NCBI RefSeq assembly: GCF_011397635.1
Contig: NC_064752.1
Span: forward strand, 3,479,501 to 3,543,500
Reading direction: 5' to 3'
Source: Epinephelus fuscoguttatus
Taxonomy: Eukaryota; Chordata; Actinopteri; Perciformes; Serranidae
DNA length: 64,000 nucleotides
Shown: positions 27,801 through 39,583 of the stretch, in pieces
How the letters are laid out: each line of letters starts with the position of its first letter
Position numbering within the stretch: the first letter of the stretch is position 1
Notes under the pieces: generated by a model
Told to the model about the DNA's origin: nothing
The model's database searches: none
The model's input: only the letters and a program-made list of their open reading frames with translations
Position numbers and translations under genes: made by a program

Positions 27801-29361
27801 AAATTAATCTATCATAATTAAAACAACTGGAGACTGAAAACAAACTGATATATGGGTCTGATCACTTTAATGAACTGACATCATTCCAGACAGGAAGTAA
27901 GTGTGTCTGTGACTTCCTGTACGGACTGAAGGCTGCTGGAAACTGTCGGGAAACTGTCCAACTTCACCGCAGCTTTTTGTCACCGCCCCCGCTGCGGCCG
28001 CCTGCTCTCGTCTACTTTCCAGGCGAGGCGCAGTTCATCTCCAACGAGCCTATTTTCTCCTTTCACTGTTCTGGTATGAGTTGCAGACACGAGGCACGAA
28101 GGCGCAACCAAACATGAAACTGCTAGTGTGCGTCTCACTCAACAGGTTATTGGAACGTTACGTACGTTACAAGCAGTGAGTGAGTGAGTTTGTTTGTTCA
28201 TGCAACCAAACTTGCTTAGCTGGGCCGGGAGCGCCGGGAGAGGCTGAAGCCCTCGCTGGAACTGCATCCCCCAGAATGCCTTGCGGTTCAGGATGGTGAT
28301 TTTCTTCCTGTTTTATTAGACGTTTTATCAAACGTATTTTCTATTGATATCGATCACGTGTCTATCGCAATAGATATCGCTATCGTTTTATCGCCCAGCC
28401 CTAGGTCACTCAGTCACAAAAACAAACATGAAACTATCAGGAGCTGCACCTTGTCAAAATAAATCCAAACCTATATGACTGGAGCATGTGTGAGTTTACT
28501 TTGAAAGGACAGACACAGGAAGTGTCCACGCTCAGCAGTCAGACAGGAGTCAGGTTAATCTCCAGGGCTGGTACCTGCGGTTATTCCACAGGCTAGTTAA
28601 TAACATGTCGGGCAGGAAATCCAAAGTGTGGGATCATTTTGAGAAGGTGAAGGACGAACCCAAGGTGATATGTAAACTCATCTTCATTGGTCGACTACAA
28701 ACATGACGTATCATGTGAAACATGGAAGTAGCTACATGCCCATTAGCCCACAGCGTCATTAACAGGCGGCTCGCTCAGTGTGTGACGTGCACTTGGAGAT
28801 AAAATATAGGCCTATATTAATGAAGGTTCAGGGGGGCGACATGCAGCAAAGGGCCACGGGCTGGAATCAAACTCAGGCCGCTGCGACGGACTCGGCCTAT
28901 ACAGAGCTAACACTCTACCAGGTCAGCTGGAGGTCACCCTAACATATAACATGTTACTCAGTGGACTGTGTTACGGAGCCAGTCTAGCTGTTTCCAGTCT
29001 CTAAGCTAAGCTAACCAGTACTTACTGTTGAATCAACATGTGACCCAGAGAGAGCGAGAGCAGACCAGGATTCACCCAAACCTTCCTTCAAACAGTAAAC
29101 CACAGTTGATTTACTCACAGATAGAACGTGATGGTTCCCTCGTCCAGGTCTATCAGACAGCTGACGATGTCTCCGGCCGCCCACGACTGAGGACAGACAA
29201 TCTGCCGTCAGCACCACACAATCATCCCAACAAGCTCCGCCTCCGACCTCTCTGTCTGTGTCGCTGCTTACCTTTCCATAGTTGGTGGTCGTCACGTTCC
29301 ACTTCCTCACTCTGTTTCCATCGTAAGCGTACGAGTCTGGAGTGTCGCCAACACCCTCCTG

Positions 29362-29396
<35 letters not shown>

Positions 29397-32300
29397 TGTT
29401 TCTGGTTGTACTCAGTTACTGAAATGTTAAATATGTTTATTACAGACTGTTTCTACGCCTGTAATAATGACGTGTGTGTGTGTGTGTGTGTGTACGTACC
29501 TCCTGGTTGAAGCGACAGTTGAGTGTACACCAGCCGATCTGCATCAGACCCTGGGAGGAGATCAGCACCTCGTAGGCCCATTTCCCTGCACACACAGACA
29601 GAACAATGAGAATGCAGATGTCTGAGCTGATCAGCAGCTCCACACATCGTCGGTTGGCAGCCACAGTTTTTGCCCCACGTGACTGAAGCTTGTCACAGAG
29701 GTCACAGCTATAGCAAAGTCCCACCTGTTTATCGTGAACATAAAGACAGAAGTGATTTTAAAGGGAGACTCCACAGCAGCAGTGGCTCTGGCTTCAGATC
29801 AGCTCGGTGACCTCCGCTCCGGTCGGCCATGTTCTGCGTGTTGTTTTACATCATTAGGTCATACATGTGGACGATGATCCATTTACATGCACAAAATATT
29901 CAGGTTTTTGCTCTTATTCCGAAAAAATACAGTATTTCTGCTGAAGAAACAAATGTTTATGTCTCAGTGTCTGTAACAGGAAGTGGTGCCTCCCTCCAGT
30001 GGAGCTCAGTTATCCTCCTCTTCATCGAGCTCACAGTGGGTCTGAAGGGGTCCTGTGGGTGTGTGCAGCCTGACGCACTTTATTGTTACTGTTTTGTGTA
30101 TGTAAATATTGTTGGTGCTGTCTGTCCTGAGTATCTGCATTTAATTAGTTAAGTTGGATGCCTGCTCTCCAAAAACTGTAAAACAAATCTACCTACGGGT
30201 GTTTAATAAAGTTATGTGAATCTGAGTAACTCCATGAAGCTGCACACTTTAACTCAGATCATCATCAGGAGCAGATTTTAATCCTCACACATCCAATAAA
30301 GACGATCTTTTGGAACTGGTGGTGGTCACTTCCTGTCAACCAGCAACTTTTTACTACGTTACAGAACGGAGCGTTGACAGTAGTTATTTGTTTCAACTCG
30401 TCTCGTCCTGAATCTTCGGTCTGAACTGGACTTAACACGTCTTTTATCACTTCAAAACATAGAAAAGTGAAGGTTACCTCTCATGAGGTTTAACTTCAGC
30501 ACCTCGTCTTCACCATGTCTACATGAACAGGTGTACCTAATAAAGTGGCCAGTGAGTGTAGATTTATAAATACACACACATATAAAAGTGGAACAGCTGG
30601 AGCAGCTTGTGTCATCCTGCCTCTTTGCATCATAAGATTTGTTCACAGCTTCCTGTCACGGTGGACTCTGTCGGCCTGTGTGAACTCAGCCTCACTGTCA
30701 GGTTGGTGTTGTGATATTTGATCATATCGTGTGATGAAATGTGGGTTTTTCTTTTGGGCATGCAGCTCCACACCAGCCTGAAAAACTGCTGGCGAGTTGG
30801 TTTGTGTGTAACATTTCTATGACAACGCACAGAGCCGACTGTAAGCAGACGAGAGGCCCTGTGTCACAAACTGATACTCTGAATGTGCTGTTTACATGTT
30901 CGAGACATGCTCGTAAAACCTGAACGATACCGACTAACCCACATGACTGCATCTGAAAATGTTACCTTCAAAATAACAACCTAGAATATGATGCTGACAC
31001 GACCCGAATCAAAGTCAGAATAACAGTGTGATATTAGTGTGCATGTAGACGCAGTCAGTGTGACAATATTGTTTTCACACAAGACAGTGATCATGGAAAT
31101 ATTAATGTTTGGGACTGTTTTTGTTTCACAGATTTATTCAGATGTCTCTGCTCACTTTCTGACTACATGTCTTTATATGTAGATATAGATATGTGTTGAT
31201 ATGGTCTGATGACAGAGGATGGGGCGGGGTTTGTGTCTGCGAGGATTTACCTTTATAAACACATGTGGTGGCTCTGATGGAGCTGAAGTTGCTGTGGCCG
31301 ATGACCTGAAATCACAAAAAGTGTAACTATTAAAAATCACAAACATCAGATGTGTTACTCATTCATTCGTTCTCTGTAACCACTCATCCTGTTGGGGTCA
31401 CATGGGGGTGGAGCCTATCCCAGCTGACAGGCAGGGTTCAGCCTATCACAGGGCTGACACATAGAGACAGACAACCATTCACACTCACATTCACACCTAC
31501 GGACAATTTAGAGTCACCAATTAACCTGCATGTCTTTGGACTGTGGGAGGAAGCTGGTTTGCAAGTATGTGCGACTCCTCTACGATAGGTGGAGATATGC
31601 CCCCTTTCAGCTTGTTAGTATTGGACCTTTTTCCTGTTGACCTATTACGTCACAGACCAAACAGTAGACAAACAAGTTAGCTACGGTTAGCTAGCAGCTA
31701 ACTGCTACCATGGTGGACAACTTTACAGCTCTGTACATTTGGTCCGTCCAAAAAGTCACGGCTCTGGATGTAGATTTCTCCATGTTGTTACCGGCTTCTT
31801 CTTCTCTTACACATTTAATGCTATTGGACTTCCGGGTCAAAGCCCGGGGCGGAAACTGTGGAGCATGCTCAGAGCGCCTCGGCCAGTTTGGGTCTGATTG
31901 GCTGTATACATGCAGGAGTCACATGATCTGGGTGTGTTAGTCCCACTGTGACACATTCACTGCAGGACCATTTCACTCACACTGACATGTTTACAGGGGT
32001 TTATAAAGAGCAGTAAATCAGTTTCTCTGACGTCATGTAAACAGACCGAGTACTGCTCTGCTGTTGTGTTGAATGATGAATATCTAATACTTCCTCTTAC
32101 CCCCAGCAGGTCGTCATCTACAAACAGAAGTCCCTCGAAGCCGCTGGTGTGATCCAGGACGACGGGCTGAGGGCCCAGACGCCCTTCAACAGGCTGATCT
32201 GCAGAAACAGATTTAAACATCATGAGACATCAGGACAGTCGATCAGGCTGATCTCTGTGTGCAGTCAGAGGACGACCGCATGAAGCTGATGACCTTTAAA

Positions 32301-35300
32301 ACCCTCAGTTCAAAGTGGATGAATCTGATTTAGCAGACGACATCACAGTTTATAAGATTTAATCATATGTCTCAGTCGTTCACAAACTGAAGAATCTGTA
32401 AATGGAGTAAATGATCTGAGCTGAAAGACGGTGAGGAGACTTTATAATTACCTCTGCTGTCCTCAGTGGGTTCTCCCTCAGACAACAATCTCTCCAGGTG
32501 AGCACTGAGATCCTGGAAACCGAGAGGCTTCCTGCAAAACATAAAGAGGAACAACAGGCATGATTAGGAGAGAGCAGACACATCATCAGGTCACCTTCTG
32601 TCATGTTTTGTTTGTTTTTTTTAAAATCACGTAGTTCTGTGGCTAAAGCCTGAGACGAACGTTGTACTTGAACTCTACACGACTAAGTAACAATATTTCA
32701 ACACTGAAGTTCCAGACGAAGTGTCGTCTATCGACCAGCTGAAACTTCTCCTGGTCAGAATTCCTTCAATGTTGAGGAGCTGAATTATAAATCGAGGTCT
32801 CTTCCTCTCAGAAACACACACACCAGCTGACTTACACCAGGACACACTCTGAGGAAAGACGTTTCATGTTTAAAAAAGAAAAAATAATAATCTGTGTTCC
32901 TCTGATGCTGCTCGTTGCAGAGCAGCCGACGTGAAAACATGAATGTCTGTTGTTGTTTGGTTTGTCTGTTCTATGCTACTGTAGAAACATGGCGGTGCAA
33001 CATGGTGATCTCTGTAGACCAGGACCAGAGGTCTGCACTAGGAAGCAGGATTTGGAGTTAGCAAGGTAACTGGGTTTTCAGTGCTGTGAAGCTGGTTCTC
33101 TTTTTACTGGGATAAATCACCAGGATTTTAACTTATTCATTCATTTTCTGTTTCCACTTATCCTGTTGCAGGTTACAGGGGGGTGGAGCCTGTCCCCCCC
33201 ACATTGACACAGGGAGAACATGTGGGAGCACCTGGAGGAAACCCACGCTGACACAGGGAGAACATGTCAGAGCACCTGGAGGAAACCCACGCTGACACAG
33301 GGAGAACATGTCGGAGCACCTGGAGGAAACCCACGCTGACACGGGGAGAACATGTCAGAGCACCTGGAGGAAACCCACGCTGACACAGGGAGAACATGTG
33401 GGAGCACCTGGAGGAAACCCACTCTGACACAGGGAGAACATGTCAGAGCACCTGGAGGAAACCCACGCTGACACAGGGAGAACATGTCAGAGCACCTGGA
33501 GGAAACCCACGCTGACACAGGGAGAACATGTCAGAGCACCTGGAGGAAACCCACGCTGACACGGGAGAACATGTCGGAGCACCTGGAGGAAACCCACGCT
33601 GACACAGGGAGAACATGTCAGAGCACCTGGAGGAAACCCACGCTGACACAGGGAGAACATGTCAGAGCACCTGGAGGAAACCCACGCTGACACAGGAGAA
33701 CATGTCGGAGCACCTGGAGGAAACCCACGCTGACACAGGAGAACATGTCGGAGCACCTGGAGGAAACCCACGCTGACACAGGGAGAACATGTCAGAGCAC
33801 CTGGAGGAAACCCACGCTGACACAGGGAGAACATGCCAGAGCACCTGGAGGAAACCCACACTGACACAGTGAGAACATGCCAGAGCACCTGGAGGAAACC
33901 CACTCTGACACAAGGAGAACATGTCAGAGCACCTGGAGGAAACCCACGCTGACACAGGGAGAACATGTCAGAGCACCTGGAGGAAGCCCACGCTGACACG
34001 GGGAGAACATGTCAGAGCACCTGGAGGAAACCCACGCTGACACGGGGAGAACATGTCAGAGCACCTGGAGGAAACCCACGCTGACACGGGGAGAACATGT
34101 CAGAGCACCTGGAGGAAACCCACTCTGACACGGGGAGAACATGTCAGAGCACCTGGAGGAAACCCACGCTGACACAGGGAGAACATGTCAGAGCACCTGG
34201 AGGAAACCCACTCTGACACAGGGAGAACATGTCAGAGCACCTGGAGGAAACCCACACTGACACAGGAAGAACATGTGGGAGCACCTGGAGGAAACCCACG
34301 CTGACACAGGGAGAACATGTCAGAGCACCTGGAGGAAACCCGCGCTGACACGGGAGAACATGTCAGAGCACCTGGAGGAAACCCACGCTGACACGGGGAG
34401 AACATGTCAGAGCACCTGGAGGAAACCCACGCTGACATGGGGAGAACATGTCAGAGCACCTGGAGGAAACCCACTCTGACACAGGGAGAACATGTCGGAG
34501 CACCTGGAGGAAACCCACGCTGACACAGGGAGAACATGTCAGAGCACCTGGAGGAAACCCACGCTGACACGGGGAGAACATGTCAGAGCACCTGGAGGAA
34601 ACCCACGCTGACACGGGGAGAACATGTCAGAGCACCTGGAGGAAACCCACGCTGACACAGGGAGAACATGTCAGAGCACCTGGAGGAAACCCACGCTGAC
34701 ACAGGGAGAACATGTCAGAGCACCTGGAGGAAACCCACACTGACACCGGGAGAAGCACATTGTAAAGTCAGTTTCATCATGAGCACTGTGAATGTTGACA
34801 CAAGACTTGAAGCTTCGACCAGTTGAATGGTCCAGAAGTTAAAACAACACTCAGTAAACAGTCAAAACTGAGCACAGTTTAATCTGCATTTATTATAAGA
34901 GCCACTTGAAATAATTAATCACATCTGTCAATAATCAAATCATCGTATTTTAAATGCCTCTGTGTGGCACTTTGCACCGTGCTTTAAAGAGGCAACAGAC
35001 AGCATCTTTTCCTAAATATCTCATGATGAAAATAATGTGACTGCTAGTTCATTCCTAGCTGGCCAGCATCGCAAATCGCAGCAACCAGGGAGCGGGTAGC
35101 GAGTGTTGGTCGGCTGACATCCTGGTTGCCATTCTACGGCAGCCCTCGGACAGTGATACCCCCCTCCCTTCCTTCTGTTCTCTTCTCACGGAGGCAGCTA
35201 TCCACGGACATCGCCCAGCTAAGTTACGCCCAGCTAAGTGAACACTGGACTTTGTTTCCCATTCAATTTGAGCTCCAACCGGCCGCATGGTTTCCATACG

Positions 35301-36949
35301 GTAGCATTTATTCTAGAATGGGGACTGTTTACATGTGCATATTGGTATAATTCCACTGTGTCTACTGTTGTTTGTACTGGTACTGTACATATTGGTGTCA
35401 TTTACTGTGAGCTGTTTGTACTGGTACTGTACATATTGGTATCATTTACTGTGAGCTGTTTGTACTGGTACTGTACATATTGGTGTCATTTACTGTGAGC
35501 TGTTTGTACTGGTACTGTACATATTGGTGTCATTTACTGTGAGCTGTTTGTACTGGTACTGTACATATTGGTGTCATTGACTGTGAGCTGTTTGTACTGG
35601 TACTGTACATATTGGTGTCATGTACTGTGAGCTGTTTGTACTGGTACTGTACATATTGGTGTCATTCACTGTGAGCTGTTTGTACTGGTACTGTACATAT
35701 TGGTATCATTTACTGTGAGCTGTTTGTACTGGTACTGTACATATTGGTATCATTCACTGTGAGCTGTTTGTACTGGTACTGTACATATTGGTGTCATTCA
35801 CTGTGAGCTGTTTGTACTGGTACTGTACATATTGGTGTCATTCACTGTGAGCTGTTTGTACTGGTACTGTACATATTGGTGTCATTCACTGTGAGCTGTT
35901 TGTACTGGTACTGTACATATTTGTGTCATTTACTGTGAGCTGTTTGTACTGGTACTGTACATATTGGTGTCATTCACTGTGAGCTGTTTGTACTGGTACT
36001 GTACATATTGGTGTCATTTACTGTGAGCTGTTTGTACTGGTACTGTACATATTGGTATCATTTACTGTGAGCTGTTTGTACTGGTACTGTACATATTGGT
36101 ATCATTCACTGTGAGCTGTTTGTACTGGTACTGTACATATTGGTGTCATTTACTGTGAGCTGTTTGTACTGGTACTGTACATATTGGTGTCATTTACTGT
36201 GAGCTGTTTGTACTGGTACTGTACATATTGGTATCATTTACTGTGAGCTGTTTGTACTGGTACTGTACATATTGGTATCATTTACAGTGAGCTTTGTGTA
36301 CTGGTACTGTACATATTGGTTTCATTGACTGTGAGCTGTTTGTACTGGTACTGTACATATTTGTATCATTTACTGTGAGCTGTTTGTACTGGTACTGTAC
36401 ATATTGGTGTCATTTACTGTGAGCTGTTTGTACTGGTACTGTACATATTGGTATCATTCACTGTGAGCTGTTTGTACTGGTACTGTACATATTGGTGTCA
36501 TTTACTGTGAGCTGTTTGTACTGGTACTGTACATATTGGTGTCATTTACTGTGAGCTGTTTGTACTGGTACTGTACATATTGGTATCATTTACTGTGAGC
36601 TGTTTGTACTGGTACTGTACATATTGGTATCATTTACTGTGAGCTGTTTGTACTGGTACTGTACATATTGGTATCATTTACTGTGAGCTGTTTGTACTGG
36701 TACTGTACATATTGGTGTCATTCACTGTGAGCTGTTTGTACTGGTACTGTACATATTGGTGTCATTCACTGTGAGCTGTTTGTACTGGTACTGTACATAT
36801 TGGTGTCATTCACTGTGAGCTGTTTGTACTGGTACTGTACATATTGGTGTCATTTACTGTGAGCTGTTTGTACTGGTACTGTACATATTGGTATCATTTA
36901 CTGTGAGGTCTCGTGCTGCTACGCTACATCAGGCTGAGATTAATGACAT

Positions 36950-36988
<39 letters not shown>

Positions 36989-37360
36989 ATCATCACGCGT
37001 CTGTCGGCAAACTCATGACACGATTTTATGACTCCAGAATCACCTGACCTGAGACAGTGACCATTAGAACGGACAGAAATGTGATGTAGTATGACGCCAG
37101 CGTTATGAGGTGTTGGCGTTCACCACAGAGTGGCTGACGAGACTCAACCTGCTGCCAACGCCCCCACCTGACCCTCGCCAAGAGACAGAGACCCCTGCTG
37201 GACTACGAGGGAGGAGGGGACACAGTTCACCCAGTACAGAGTCAATACAGGGTTAACTGGACAGACTGTGTGTGTGTGTGTGTGTGTGTGTGTCTCTATG
37301 TATAGAGCTGCTGGGTAACATGAATCTGTTTGGCTGAAGGAAAGAGGTTAGGTCAGGGTA

Positions 37361-37398
<38 letters not shown>

Positions 37399-39410
37399 CC
37401 CTGAGCGTCCCTCTCATCACACATGTGTCTGTCTCACTACATGCTGAGACATTTCATGTGAGCGTCCTGGTGACAGGAAGTTCACGCTGAGGGGGAACAT
37501 GACACGTTCGCTGCGATCCGTCCCGTAGTTATGGAGACGTGCAGTGCTTAATTTGTAAAATTAGAAGTGGGGGAACACTTTAGGCCTCTGAGAGAGCAGT
37601 GCTCCCTAACTCCTAAAAGTGGGGGAGCACTTTTTTAAGCGGCACCCGAGCCGCTTCACTGCGCGACTCCGAATGGAATGGTTGTGACATCTAGTGTTGT
37701 CACGGTGCCAAAACTGGATCCCACGGTACGATACCAGTGAAAGTATCACAGTTCTGAGTAGTATCATGATACCACAGCGAAAATGAGGCAGATGTGCCTT
37801 TTGTCATTTATAAAAAGATAAATCACTTTTCTATAATACATCAATGATATTTCAATGGAATAAATTACTTATTGACTTATTCATACTTCAAAAACAGCAT
37901 CAATAAGTGATTAACATAGGGGGGATCAAAATAAAATAAATAAATAAAATAAAAATCAACCAGCCACCCTCCTCCCCTGACAAGTAAAGAACAGTCCCTG
38001 TGTGTGTGTGTGTGAGGTGGATCATCACGTCTGTCGGCAAACTCATGACACGATTTTATGACTCCAGAATCACCTGACCTGAGACAGTGACCATTAGAAC
38101 GGACAGAAATGTGATGTAGTATGACGCCAGCGTTATGAGGTGTTGGCGTTCACCACAGAGTGGCTGACGAGACTCAACCTGCTGCCAACGCCCCCACCTG
38201 ACCCTCGCCAAGAGACAGAGACCCCTGCTGGACTACGAGGGAGGAGGGGACACAGTTCACAGAGTAGAGTGTGTATTGAACAGAGCTTTAACTGAACAGA
38301 CTCACACACACACACACACACAGCCCTGTGCCTCTCATCACACAGTCTGTCTCACTACATGCTGAGACATTTCATGGCGTCCTGGTGACAGGAAGTTACG
38401 CTGGACCTGGAGTCACACACATTGTAAAATTAACACAGCCTCTGTAGTATCACAGGACCTGTTCTGAAAGATCCTGAGGCAGATGTTCCAGTACATTCCG
38501 GCACAAATCAAGCACTGGAGATGTGAGATCAGCTGACTGCAGCTGTTTCTGTCTGAGCTGCTCTGAACCTGCAGCACGTCTTGTTTTACTGACGAATACA
38601 GACTACAGTCACCGCCGCTAAGTGACTCCGCCCACCAGTCTACCCCGTCCCTGTATGACTCCGCCCACCAGTCTACCCCGTCCCTGTATGACTCCGCCCA
38701 CCAGTCTGCCCTGCTCCTGTGACTCCGCCCACCAGTCTCCACCAGAGACAACCCGAGGACATAATGTCTCCAGCCGCGGAGCTGTGTAATCAAAACACCG
38801 CACTTCCTGTAACACCGTCAAAATAAAAGGCCAGTGGGAAGCTTTTATTGTGAAGGACATGTGGGGTGGTGTTACCTGAGGGAGGCCACAGCAGGTCCCT
38901 GTTTGGTGGATGGAAACACATGATGGAGGTAGTCACTCAGCAACTTCTCATTCACGATACCTGACAGAGACAGAGGGACAAACAGCAGGACCTGTCTCTG
39001 TGTCTGTGTGTGTGTCGTGTGTGTCTCTGTGTGTCTCAAGCACTGTGTGTGTGTGTGTGTGTGTCTGTGTGTGTCTGTGTGTCTCTGTGTGTCTCTGTGT
39101 GTGTCTGTGTGTCTCTGTGTGTGTGTGTGTCTGTGTGTCTCTGTGTCTGTGTGTGTGTGTGTCTTTGTGTGTCTCTGTGTGTCTGTGTGTGTGTCTCTGT
39201 GTGTCTCTCTGTGTCTCTGTGTTTCTGTGTCTGTGTGTGTGTGTCTGTGTGTGTCTGTGTGTCTCTGTGTGTGTCTGTGTGTGTCTGTGTGTCCATGACA
39301 ACCTGTGTCTCTGTGTGTGTCTCTGTGTGGCTCTGTGTGTCTCTGTGTGTCTCTGAGTGTCTGTGTGTGTGTGTCTCTGTGTGTCTCTGTGTCCCTGTGT
39401 GTGTCTCTGA

Positions 39411-39451
<41 letters not shown>

Positions 39452-39476
39452 TCTGTGTGTCTCTGTGTGTCTCTGA

Positions 39477-39515
<39 letters not shown>

Positions 39516-39540
39516 TCTGTGTGTCTCTGAGTGTCTCTGA

Positions 39541-39583
<43 letters not shown>

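Larger units (their letters stand above)
27199..28760 (+). mobile_element. Older hAT-like element, split by a younger hAT
   Basis: It begins TAGGGCTGCGCCCTGGCAGTCGACC-like at about 27199 and includes a BED-zinc-finger-like start [20 protein letters not shown] at 28605-28680. The rest of the transposase is lost. A complete younger element (27275-28403) sits inside it. The 3' limit is approximate. Confidence 0.5.

Noticed and set aside
35126..35350. 74-codon frame in the head of the 44-bp element as a gene
   Set aside because: No recognisable domain, and it occurs only within a dispersed repeat; conservation between two copies reflects recent common origin.
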